A stretch of 64,000 nt of DNA. Origin: Mermis nigrescens (lineage: Eukaryota > Nematoda > Enoplea > Mermithida > Mermithidae). The stretch lies in the NCBI GenBank assembly GCA_036768485.1, contig JAVLUZ010000144.1:749281-813280 (forward strand). The letters run 5' to 3'. Position 1 is the stretch's first letter, and every line of letters starts with the position of its first letter. The notes under the pieces were generated by a model that did not search any database, was not told the origin of the DNA, and worked only from the letters and a program-made list of their open reading frames with translations. Below, one piece after another: positions 1 to 11,206 of this stretch. The translations under genes were made by a program, and so were the position numbers.

Positions 1-154
1 CCTCAGGGAGCAGATTTTTACGTCATCGCCTATGTTATAACATAAGCTATCCTACAGCGTTGCCCCCCAGGCTGACGGCCATTACTACTTCCGTGTATAG
101 TTGTGCTGGTACGTCTGCAGACGTGCTCTTGGTGGGGTAATTTGACCTCCCAGT

Positions 155-480
155 ATGGCAACTGACCCCTGCAAAATAGCTGCGACCCCCCAGAAGTGTC
201 GATTTTTTTGGAAAGTTAGTAAAAGTTGTAAAAGGTGTGCCTTTTTTGGGCGTTTTGCGCCTCGCGCCATATGCACATTTTTACTATATTTTGTTCAATT
301 TACTCAATTTTTTTCAAAATTTCTCGAGATTTCTTTAACGGTTTTGTGTTCTAGCATTGTCTGAAATGTCAAAAACAGTGTTTCTGACATGTTACCATCG
401 TTGTTTAGCACATAAGAGACACTTTTTAAAATTTTTCAGAGTCTCTTCCCAGAAATTCCATGCAGTACATGTATGGACGG
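155..480 (+). repeat. Family A interspersed repeat
   Basis: Typical text: AGCTGCGACCCCCCAGAAGT, GCGTTTTGCGCC..CGCGCCATA, ACTATATTTTGTTCAATTTA, ending CCAGAAATTCCATGCAGTAC. Confidence 0.7.
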
Positions 481-1606
481 CTGTACATCTTTTTTGTTAC
501 TTCAGATAAAGGATCCAAAATTATTAGCTTATGATTTTATCATCAAGCTGGAATGATCGCTCAGATGTGCACAGGCAAACGAAAATCTGTTTTTAGAAGG
601 AATTATTCAATGCTCGATTTGATAACTACGTCTTTCGTCACGAAACAAGTCAAGGAAATATAAAGCTGATTTCATTTAAAACTCAGTGGAGCAATAAATT
701 TTTGCTCGAAGCTTTTTGTGAAAAAGGGATATTAAGTTAGAAAAATTGTCCACGTCGCGATCAATGGGAAAATGCGATTTATTGGTCCCGCACGATGTAA
801 TTTTAGCTTGCGATTCTTTTACGCCGATACGCTGAGCGTGGGCACGTATATAATTAGCATAATCTATTTTATAATATGATTAAAAAATTGCTAGGTTTTG
901 CTGAACAATTGGGAAAATTGTACGGTAAAATCGTTCCATGCCTTGTAAATATGTTGTGCATATGCTAACACGACTTGGGGGGACATTTTTTACAGAAAAA
1001 ACCCGCTTTTTTAATTGATTGGAACGTGACGAGTCGAATGTGTTTTATAATAAATTTTACGGATTCGAATAATATAGCATGATCGCGAATTATAAAAAGG
1101 ACGGCTGAGCTATACTTAAATTGGTTGATGTTATCCATTCCGCAGATTAGGCAAGTCCTTCAGAACGAGATATATGTAGGTACGCGTATTCTATCTTCTC
1201 ATGACTTCTATTACTTAACTGTTGGTATTTGAATTATTTTAGTTTCGTCTTTTGACTTATAATTACGTACGTATAATTAATTACTAGTTACGATGAGTTT
1301 TCCTATTGCTAGACATCAATATTATTTAATGACATTATTCTATTATTACAAATTCGTAATTACTTATTCGTAATTTTGTTGATTTACGATCTCATTTACA
1401 TTTAAATTCGTATATGAGCTTATGAGAAATTCTACCTACCTACCATTTTACCGCTTATCGCGATGCATCCATCCTTTCACTCTGTGGAAACCTTGGAACT
1501 AGAAAGAATAAAATCAAGACGATTAATTAAACTATTATTTGTGCAAAGCCTTCCTAAAATTTTCAAATTATCTCTCACTCAAATCACCAGGAAATACATG
1601 TATTGT

Positions 1607-2224
1607 CCGGGGCGGATTCAAGAAGGGGCGGGGGGCCGCTCCCCATGAGGCCAAAAATATTTGGCGAGATAAAGAATATGATATGTAATTTGCAATGATT
1701 TTCGGCCGTTAGCGATCATAATTTCTCAAATTTTTCCGGCGCTGTGCGCCGGATAATACCTATCAATGACATTAATTTACTTTCTTGGCTATCTGTAAAC
1801 CATTTTCTGCTCATGGAATAGGTTTCAAAAGAATTTAAATAGCAGAAACATCTAGCTTAGCACCGTTCTTCTATTTTCAATCAAAAATTTTCAGCGTTCC
1901 GCACCAAATGCTACAAATACAGGAAATCAAGCAGTTAATCATGCTTCCGAACGTCCATCCGCCTAAAGTCCGCAAACTTTACGGCGCTTCGCATCAGATT
2001 TTTGCTAAAATCAAAGAAATTAAATGATTTTTTCGCGTAAAAATGTCAAAAATTTCAAAATTATTAGAAAAATATTGCGTCAAAAGTCATTTCAAGTAAA
2101 AGTATACAATGTAAAGCCCCGAAAAAACGTCATTTCGTGCGTGAAAGGCAAATTTATGGACCCATTTTTGACTGTTTTTGAAAAGTTGGGGTACCCCCAT
2201 GAGAAAATCATATATCCGCCACTG
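1607..2224. mobile_element. 618-bp hAT-like TIR element (family E), complete
   Basis: Begins CCGGGGCGGATTCAAG and ends ATATCCGCCACTG, i.e. degenerate CAGKGGCGGAT inverted termini. It is flanked by 8-bp duplications TGTATTGT (1599-1606) and TGTATTGC (2225-2232), 7 of 8 identical. It has no transposase ORF, so it is non-autonomous. Internal text with GCGCTGTGCGCC palindromes recurs at 49254-49850 and 51535-52010. Confidence 0.8.
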
Positions 2225-2232
2225 TGTATTGC

Positions 2233-5199
2233 TTGCTCGTACACGTAAGCTGACTTTTCAAAAAATCGGAAATCATGCATAGCCGTGGATCAGCAGTGTA
2301 CACACCTGTAATGTAAAGTTAAGCGTGGTTGGGGCGAAAATTTTTCCCACCGTGCCTTGCGTTTATGGACTAAGAACGATGGGTACACTTACGTAACGCC
2401 ATTGCTGACCTTTCTAACGACTTTCATTCTAAGAACCTTAGAACCAAAAAGTTCCCAGAAAATGTTTAGATAAAGCAAAATATGATTGAATTCGGAATAA
2501 AAATTGCATAAATTGCATTAGGATTTCAGCGAAATCGAAAACTCTGGGGTTCAATAGTTTTTTGTGGATAATCAGCAGCCATTCTGTGATAAGATAAGTG
2601 GCGGGTTGACTGCCCCGCCAGAAGTCCCTCCTCTTTAAATGAAATTTAGGACGAATTGAAATTTACACCCGACAATGTGTTCGTATGCAACTTCGAAATT
2701 CATCTTCAAAACGTTTTAATTGAAGAAAAAGTCGAAAACGATTTTTTCTCTTCGTTCCGTTTTTAAAACACTTTTAGCTTCGATATCCTGATCGTTCTCG
2801 AAGGCGTTAGGAAATTTAACTTCCAGATTCTAGATGCTTCATCGCTTTATCAAGCTCGTTATGAAGCCGACTTTAGAAGCTACTTCTCAATAATAAAAGG
2901 CGTTTATGTAAAATGCAATTTTTGCGCGAAATGTGCGCTTGAATCGCGTTTCGTAATAACAGAGGTGGAATAAATATGCAAATTTTTATCCGAAACCGGT
3001 TTAGTAGGTGGCGATTATACCTTTTTAGTCGCGAGCCGGTTTATGCAAATTCGTACACACGGGCTGGCGGAACATAAATGGCGTTAAATTCCAGATTCGG
3101 TTTTTTCTCGTTTTTTATTGAGCCATGCACACAATACAATGCTATTTATTGTATTTGGAAAAAATCTTGAGCTTTCCTACATGTAATAATGGCCCCTTCT
3201 TACGCGCCTCTGACCGAACTTTATGCTATATACTAAACGATGATAAGCGTCCGGGGACGCAATCGATCGAAATCCTTTGGCATTATTTATTCAGCTTACG
3301 GGTATATAGCAGCGAGAATAAGCTTGAACGAGCCACAAAGCTCAAAACGGCTTGCTCACTTTTAACGTTCATATATGTACGTATACTAGGGGAGAAAGCT
3401 GGGAATAAGTGTTTTACATTTTTCAGTGAAGTCTTACTCGTACTCTCGAACATGGCTTAGCATTACTATTGTACAACGATATGCTTACTGTAGTTATGCG
3501 TACCTACCTGCTTTTGCGCTTTATATTCGGACTTGCGTTAGCTTGGCTATTAGCTAAAGCGCTGAGAACGTCTTGGTCTTTTTTTGCTTCCTTTCAAGCT
3601 TAATGTGCGTAATAGACTTTATGCGGACGTCTTAGCATGTATATTTGGCTGCCGATAGTGCGGATTATTTAAGGTCTGCGAATTTACAGAGAAGTGAAAG
3701 AAGTTTTTTTTATCCCTTTTTGCCTTTGCTATAATTTGCTTTTGGTCGTTGGTCTCATGGATTATTTAAAAACTTTGAAATTTTTCGACCGACTTCTCTT
3801 GAATTTCTCGAACTTTTTTTCCGATTCTTACGATTTAATCATTCTCGAGTTCCTTTTCATTTTATTTTCGAATTTGATTCGTTTGTTTTTTATTGCGTTA
3901 CTTTTTCCGTCTATATGTATGTGAATCTTTGCAATATGAGATTTGAATAATTTAAGTGGCCGTACAAAATTCGAATTATCGGTATGAGCTAAAGAGTCAT
4001 TTCCAACTTATGTCAGCTGTTCAAACGGTCGAAGAAAGAGATTCGTAAATCCTGGACTGCGGGTAAGCCAAAAAACTTGATGAGCACTAAAAAAAGATAC
4101 AAAAATTAGTATAAAAACGCAAAAACTAATCTAAAAGTATAAAGTTGACCTCGAGCTTTTATTATTCTTGTCTATTAGCTTGATACGGCCTTGTTTCTAC
4201 AAAAAAAGTTTTCTCTCATTCTATGATTTTTACCGTCTCCTGTAAAAATTTTTTCCTCCCCTGCTCAGGCATAATACCCCCAATTTCTGCCAAAAATTTT
4301 TTCCACCTCTTCCCTGTCCTTTTTAGAGAGTTGTGGACATATCCTCTTTAAGAATCAAATTGCGATAGATTACATTCAATCCATTGTAGCGCAGCTTTTT
4401 TTAGTCGCGTAATTGCTCAACGTATGCTCGCAATGTATCGGAAGACTTCGCTTTTTATTATTTTCCGAACAAATCGCATTTAATATCGGCGTTTGTTTTA
4501 CGAATAAAAAAACGAACGCAAAAAACGTTTTTAATTTGGAGCTCCATTTTTTCCTCTTTTTTATTTGTTTTCGTTTTTCTCTTCTTATTTTGCAATCTAC
4601 ATAAATGCATTAAGCCAAATCGATTATTGAATGTATGTTGAATTGTGGCTTTTGTTTTATAGGTAGGGCTTGCGTAATGATTGATTGTATGGTAGGCGAA
4701 CAGGGTTTGCATGCGTACATAAATAAGCTATTTTGTTTCAGCTATATCATGCAGATCATCGTAATTTTTCTGTCAATAAATTATAAGAAAACATAAAAGG
4801 ATTTAAGCGAGTAAGACCGAAGGTATGCTTAAACTAGGGTCAAAACATTTTTAACGGTCAAAAATTCCATTAAAAAGATGACATACGTAAAACCATCGTT
4901 TTTAAAATCGAATTCTATCGTTTTCAGAAGTAACAAATGGCATTCCAAAGAAGACTTTTTCAAACTTAAAAAATACTAAAATTTTAGTGCACGTTGATTT
5001 TGAACGAAAGTGTCGCGGAAGATTAGTGATATGAATTCGTAAAGCTCGGCCACGAAATTTTTGCTTAGCATTTGAGCTTAACGATTACGCAAATCTAAAT
5101 GCACGAATTTCGGCAGTTGGCATTTTAATATCAAAAATTTACAAAAAAGGGCCTAAACTAGCATATTTTTCTGTTTTTTTATCGAATGTTGAAAATTTT
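2233..5199. other. Upstream intergenic DNA, no feature supported
   Basis: No repeat family or exon recognised. A 111-codon open frame at 3125-3460 (+) has no family signature and is not flanked by clear signals; I treat it as chance or as an unrecognised lineage-specific gene. Confidence 0.5.
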
Positions 5200-5560
5200 G
5201 GGCGAAATGGCTGCGACCCCCAGAATTGTCAATTTTTTTGTAAAACTTGTCAAAAGTGTACTTTTTAAGCGTTTTTAGCTCTTTTTTTGGCTGAAAACTC
5301 AAATTTTCGACGTTTAGCGCCATATACACAATTTTTGACTATATCTTGTTCAATTTAATCAATTTTTTCAGATTTTTTCTCGAAATTTTTGTATGTTTCT
5401 ATGTTCTAGAAAGAACGAGCCTTCTCCGGACCGTCAAAAAATCGTGTTTTTGGCATGTACCATCATTATTTAGCCCAAAACATTTTTTAAAAATTTTCTG
5501 GGCCTGATACCACTGCCCCCAGAATTCCAATGCTTTATATGTATGGTCATCAGCCGTTTA
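5200..5560 (+). repeat. Family A interspersed repeat
   Basis: Close to the copy at 155: GGCTGCGACCCCCAGAATTG, ACGTTTAGCGCCATATACAC, CTATATCTTGTTCAATTTAA, GTTCTAGAAAGAACGAG, ending CCAGAATTCCAATGCTTTAT. Confidence 0.75.
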
Positions 5561-6356
5561 GGGCTGAAAACCCGCAAACCCCGAAGAAAACAGGATGACG
5601 ACGTTTCGCGTAAATATACGACGCCTGTGATTGTTTTATCTCTGAAAGTAATCTGAATCTACAATGCGCTCTCTGATTTGCTATTTTATTTATTAGAAGG
5701 TAGTTTCATTACAATTAAGAGAGAGTGAATATGTAAATGAGCAAAGGGTTATTCGCAAAATGCTGGCTGCTATATTTGAATAATGTTTTTAATCATCGTT
5801 ATTAATTTTCTGATTTATCTGAGTAGGCACTGTTTTTTGATGTACGCTGCGGATTTAAGCACATTTAAGAAAGCAGAGATTAGGATAATTTGTTTTTTGC
5901 AAAAAGAGATTTGAAATAATGTCCTGTACTCTGCTATTATGGAAAATATAGATGAATACGCTTCGAGAACAACCCGAATGACTTCCTAATTCCCTGACCA
6001 GCCAGTCCAGCTTGAATATTTTCATAGACGCGTGGATATTGGAGCTTTGGGATTACTGATATAATAGAGACGCTTTGTCTATCACTTCCGAATTATTTTA
6101 GAAATTCCGATAAGCTGCTCTGTTTATAATTAAGTTTGTCTTGTTCCACTCACTTCCGATTCATAGAAGGTAACATTATATGTATTTTAGGAGCATTTCT
6201 ATGGAGCAGACGAAAATTTTAGGGATGGAATAAATCTAAGAATTTTGATTTTGTCAGTTTTATTATTAATGTTCAGAAATATAGAAAAGCAAGTCTCCTG
6301 AAAATATATTTAGTCATATGCGAAAGGTAGGTAATTAGAAAATGGGTAAGACGATT

Positions 6357-6718
6357 CTGTGGCTTAGCTGTGGGGTGGACTGTCCCCCTTGAAATTCTGA
6401 AAATACGAGTATCTTCTTACGAGGGCCACCCATAGGAAAAAATGGGAAATTCTTACACCGCATCCGGAAGGGCATTTGATTAGATTTAAGCTCACTTTTA
6501 AACTAATAAGCCCATGGCGCGTCGCGCCTATTTATTTACATACATCATATTTTAAATATATTTTCAATAAAGTCAGATTTTTAAATTCTTCTCAGTGCTT
6601 AGATCTCGCTGTGAAAAGCTCAGAAACATCAGTTCTGCCTGTCTGCAAGTAGCTGTTGAGATATTCGACTTCGAAATTCTAGTCCTCCTCCAAATTAAGA
6701 AGACCAGCTACGCCACTG
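6357..6718. mobile_element. 362-bp hAT-like MITE (family G), complete
   Basis: Left end CTGTGGCTTAGCTG, right end CAGCTACGCCACTG. Flanking 8-bp repeats AGACGATT (6349-6356) and AGAAGATT (6719-6726), 7 of 8 identical. The interior matches the copy at 40073-40443 over its length, e.g. AGATCTYGCTGTGAAAAGCT and GTAGYTGTTGAGATAT. Confidence 0.85.
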
Positions 6719-7217
6719 AGAAGATTAGGCTAGAATCATGAGTAATGCTGGGTTTTGAATAAACTTCTCAAGCCTATTTAATGAAACTTGCTTAGATTAC
6801 CAAAATTTATATACGCCTTGAAAAAAGTCGTAAGAATGCGCATTTGCTAAACTTTGGAGAAAGAAAGTTTGGCTGATTGCGTTGATGAGGTCTCCCGCCT
6901 TTTCGCTCAGCTTTTCCATATCGTTTTGCTAATTGCACGAATTTACGCTTGGAATTAGCAAGTTTGCAAATCGTCTTCTAGACCGTGCAGTCAAATTTTC
7001 TGGTAAATTTATCAATTTTTATCAGGGATAGGCCTAATTTAACGAACTAGCACACAAGTCTAAAATTTGAATCTTTTTTGCAAGAAATCAGAAAGAAACA
7101 TCGATAGCTGTTAGGGACAAGGTGTGGTTTTTTGCGACTGATCAGAAAAGTAAAAAGGCAGAGATGACTTCTGTGTGGTAGAAAATCTAATTATTAATGG
7201 GAAACCGCAGTAAATGA

Positions 7218-7519
<302 letters not shown>

Positions 7520-9490
7520 TCAGATATGCGCAGTTCCATCGAGGAATATAAGAGATGGAATTTGTGCTATATTTTCGTCTATATTAGCAATAAATGATAA
7601 TAAATGTTCAGGTTTGATTTTATCAGTTGATCAGAAATCTGCCTTTGATGTCATAGAATGGAATTATTTGGAAAAAACCTTAGAGTATTTTAATTTTCCA
7701 TTAAGATTTCGTAAATTTTCCATTAAGATTTCGTACTATCATAAATGCTATATATAAAAAAGGGAAAGTTTGTTCATCAGTTTTAGTTAATGGTTTTTTA
7801 TCTCCTTGTTTTCAAATTGGAAGAGGGATAAGGCAGGGTTGTCCATTATCACCAATTTTATACGTATTAGTTGCAGAACTTTTTTGTAATAAAATTAGAA
7901 ATAATTCTGATATATGCGGAATTTCATTAATAAATGATGAAATTAAATTGAGTAATTATGCTGATGATACTAATTTTATACTAAAAAGTGTTGCTTCTGT
8001 AGGGAAAATTTTTGAAGAATATGACAAATTTAATGAGGCTAGTGGGGCTTCCTTAAATTTAGAAAAGACACAAATTTTAATAATTCGTGAGAATCATAAT
8101 GTTCCTGAAGATTATAAAAAATATTTGCTTGATGAAATTAAAATTTATATAATAATTTTCAATAAGACAGGTTTTGCAGAAAATTCTAATTTTAATAGGG
8201 TTGAAAGCGTTTTGCATAAGTTGATGAAGTAAACACCGCATTGTGAATTTTCTTTAGAGTCTAAAGCAAATTTTATCGATACATATTATTTTTCAAAAAT
8301 GTGGTACATCGCAACATTCATTAGACCACCAAATAAGATAATTAAATTAGCAAATAAAGCGGTTCAAAAGTTTTTATGGTACCCTGCACGTAAGCTAAGA
8401 ATTAAACGTGAGATAATTCAAAATTCTGCGAAATCAGGAGGAATTGGTATAGAAAATATAGAGAAAAAAGTCGATGCTATGAGACTTATGTTTTTATTAA
8501 GTTACATAAGCTTGAAAATCAAATTTGGTATGATATTTTATGGTAAAATACATGCAATTGAAATTAATGGATTCAGTGTGTTTGGAATTCAAAAATTTTA
8601 TGCCTTATTCTAAGGAACTTTTATACGTGGAAGAAAAATATCATTTTTCATATAATCAGACTCATTTTAATTTAGAAGGTTCGGTTTATGATTTAAACAA
8701 AATTTCAACAAAATTCATTTATTCAAATATTATTAAAAAATCTTTTTATTTAGCAATTAAAAAGCATTTAAATAAATGGAATAATTTTTTAGGATATGAA
8801 ATTAATTTTGTTTCTCACTCTAAGCTGAATTTTCCGAGAGAAATTAAAGGATATGCTAAAGATATACATTTTTGTTTTTTAAACAATGCATTACAAACTC
8901 GTGACCGATTAAGTCGATGGAGAAATGTTACGTCTTCTTGTAAGTATTGTTTATTTATTGGGAGGAATTTTACTGAAACAAATGTTCATGCCTTATTAGA
9001 TTGCGAACGTCTTCAAATGTTTTGGCAAAAATTTTCTGGTATTTTGATGCGAAATAATTTACAAGTTTGTGTAGAAAATAAAGTTTTTGGGTAAATCATA
9101 TCCGACAATTTATTAGAAAAATGTTTAAATATCCTTATACAATTAGCGCATACTTGTATTTGGGTGACAAGAAATGATTTAGAAAAGAATGACAAATTAG
9201 TTGATATTTGGAGATATTTTGTTACAATAATAAAGAATTATTTTCACTGGTGGAAACGCATTCATCGTAATGATATTACAGCTAAAATTAAAGATTTGTT
9301 GCTCAATGAAATTTAAAAAATGCTCTTTAGTGACTATTTTAGTGCTTTTACTAACCCTTGCAGCGTTTATTGTATTACTGTATATAATTTTTGTTCGTAC
9401 GGTTTATTAATTTTTATACTAACCCCTCTTAACTTTATTGTTAAGCGCCCCTCCTCTTCATGGCACGAACGATTTTCTGTTAAGAAAAAA
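7520..9490 (+). mobile_element. 5'-truncated L1/Tx1-like LINE, reverse-transcriptase pseudogene
   Basis: Reads in pieces: RNIRDGICAIF, ILSVDQKSAFDVIEWNYLEK (RT motif A), GRGIRQGCPLSPILYVL (motif B), YADD at 7957-7968 (catalytic), then WYPARKLRIKRE, GGIGIENIEKK, the CCHC-like ...TRDRLSRW..CKYC..HALLDC, and a terminal WVTRND...YFHWW with stop at 9314-9316. This order is that of the L1/Tx1 ORF2 C-terminal half. The endonuclease and RT front are missing. Breaks: a 22-bp tandem duplication at 7692-7735 and frame changes near 8230, 8570 and 9094, so it is inactive. The 3' UTR runs into (CA)n. Confidence 0.88.
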
Positions 9491-9528
9491 CACGCACACG
9501 CATACGCACGCACACGCACACACACACA

Positions 9529-9588
<60 letters not shown>
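9491..9588. repeat. (CA)n microsatellite at the LINE 3' end
   Basis: CA dinucleotides with CG and TA variants at the left edge, then pure CA to 9588. Together with 7219-7519 it encloses the LINE. Confidence 0.95.
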
Positions 9589-9590
<2 letters not shown>

Positions 9591-9756
9591 TCATTACATA
9601 CCAATCAGCTTTTGACATCCATTAAATTTTTAGAATTAATTTACCGATGATAATACAGCTCTAAATTGATGCTTTTTCAAGAAAATAATGTCTTATAGAA
9701 AAGTTTTTAAAGCATCATAAATAAGCTCATGGTATTAAATTTAGTTAACGAACAAA

Positions 9757-10106
9757 CGTGGACGTGTGGTGTTTGGAGGTCTAGACCCCTGAGAATCTGG
9801 CACTCAAACCGCCAAAAAAATCGGTAGACCCCCAGAATTGAATTTTTGACATGTTCTTCGGGATTTTTTGCCTATTGACATCGCCCAGACCGCTAGAATA
9901 AGGCTGCTGTCCTTGTATGGTAATGACCCGAAATTCACTTTTTAAAAAGCTTCAAATATACCAGAAACTGTGTAATACGCAGTTGGAACGCTGTTTTAGC
10001 GCTTATACCAGTTTTTGAGGTCATCTTGGCCCAAAGAAGCTCGATTCTTGACCCTCTCTAGACCGGATGACCCCCACCCCCAGATCGGCCATGATGTGCA
10101 TCTATG
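9757..10106. mobile_element. Two adjoining short interspersed elements (families C and B)
   Basis: 9757-9917 matches family C (CCCCCAGAATTGAATTTTT... GGCTGCTGTCC, ending TATG). 9926-10106 matches family B (AACGCTGTTTTAGCGCTTAT, TTGACCC, ending GTGCATCTATG). They are separated by GTAATGAC, and B is followed by GTAACGAC, consistent with B's 8-bp target duplication (7 of 8). Confidence 0.6.
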
Positions 10107-10114
10107 GTAACGAC

Positions 10115-10283
10115 CACAAATAGGCTTGGGGGAGGGGCTTTGGAGGGTGAACACCCCGGAAGGTGTAAACCCCCCCCCCGCAGATTACTGTAAGCCACCC
10201 ATATTTCAATTTTTAGTAACATTTTTGGCAATTTTTGGCGATTTCACCCTCCTCCCCCTAAATTTTATTGTTGCCCATGTGTG
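10115..10283. mobile_element. 169-bp short TIR element
   Basis: Begins CACAAATAGGCTTGGGG and ends GTTGCCCATGTGTG. Flanked by GTAACGAC (10107-10114) and GTAACGGC (10284-10291), 7 of 8 identical. No ORF. Confidence 0.65.
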
Positions 10284-10737
10284 GTAACGGCCCTCACTGA
10301 TTTCGCCCACGCAAGTCGCGACGTAGATTCATGGTTCCGTTGGTGCCCCGATACATTATCGGCGTAAAATCTGGAGCAGAGCATTGAACCAGTCTGCTTC
10401 CGCTCACAATCCTAGTTTATGTTTTTTTGTATATTTTTTTGCTCTTTTCCATTTGTTAAATTTATCGATAATGCGCTCAATTACCTTGTAAATAAATCAT
10501 GTCACGCATAGACAGTTTATCGGTGCAGTTGGGCGAAGTTTATTCACCCAATTCCTGTGATATTTCGCCCGGCTGTCTTTGTACAATTTCTTTTGGAATC
10601 TGTCTGTAGTGCCTTCCGCGCTTAATTTTCCACCGTGCTTTCTTTCATTTTTCGTCCTTATTTTAATTGTTTATCAAGCCGTGATGTGTTATATTAGAAT
10701 TAGCATATATTCTATAACGAAGGACGATCGGCTATGA

Positions 10738-10745
10738 TGACGTCA
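10738..10745 (+). promoter_or_regulatory. Perfect CRE palindrome upstream of RIM
   Basis: The sequence is TGACGTCA, a full cAMP-response element, about 340 bp before the RIM start codon, in a stretch (10300-11078) without recognisable interspersed repeats. A CREB site fits a neuronal gene, but one 8-mer match is weak evidence on its own. Confidence 0.4.
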
Positions 10746-10997
10746 CGATCGGAATTCGTTGTATCTCCGTGCATTACCCATTCCAATTACGTATAGCTAG
10801 ATATTTGTAGAAAGCGAATAACTGCGAAACGCGCGCCCACTATTTGCCCCATGGTGCAAATAACGGCGGGCGAATTGTTTATCTCAAATACCGCCTGTAA
10901 AATATACGGCTTAATTAATAATATTCGCGCAGTTTTTGCTGCTCTTTTCAATTACCCGCAGGAGGAGCTTAGGCGGAGATTATAGCTTAAACTTCAA

Positions 10998-11005
10998 TAT
11001 AAAAG
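10998..11005 (+). promoter_or_regulatory. Candidate TATA box of RIM
   Basis: TATAAAAG lies 74 bp upstream of the first RIM ATG. Transcription would start roughly 45 bp before the ATG. In AT-rich DNA this can occur by chance, and long-intron RIM genes often have distant 5' exons. Confidence 0.35.
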
Positions 11006-11078
11006 ATATTGTGGGATAAAATTGCAGATAAGGAAAGAATAAGACGTTTGCGTAATAATACGGAATAATAACGACGAG

Positions 11079-11206
11079 ATGGCAGCGAGCCAAGCCGTTA
11101 TGCCCGACTTAGACTTGAGCAGTTTGACAGAGGAGGAGCGGCGTATAATTAACGACGTTCTCCGACGACAACAGGCGGAGGAAGACAAGGAACAGGCGCT
11201 AATTGG
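11079..11206 (+). CDS. RIM: RIM exon 1: start codon and Rab3-binding helix
   Basis: Encodes MAASQAVMPDLDLSSL followed by TEEERRIINDVLRRQQ, the charged amphipathic helix that binds Rab3-GTP in RIM proteins (family knowledge). The ATG chosen is the first in frame, 31 codons before the helix ends. Donor is GG|GTGAGC, phase 2. The next intron is 4.5 kb. Confidence 0.93.

Larger units (their letters stand above)
10292..11078. other. Presumed RIM promoter and 5' region
   Basis: Free of the interspersed families and less AT-biased than the surroundings. Holds the CRE and TATA candidates. No upstream exon recognised, though one may lie further 5'. Confidence 0.45.

Noticed and set aside
3125..3460. 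111-codon ORF on the plus strand
   Set aside because: No motif, no signal peptide, no splice or poly(A) context; length is compatible with chance.
3694..3924. Hydrophobic 76-codon ORF that looks like membrane segments
   Set aside because: T-rich DNA yields Phe/Leu/Ile-rich frames by chance; similar ones occur at 19678, 27667, 41226 and 45674.
9438..9650. ORFs spanning the second (CA)n tract
   Set aside because: Microsatellite translation.
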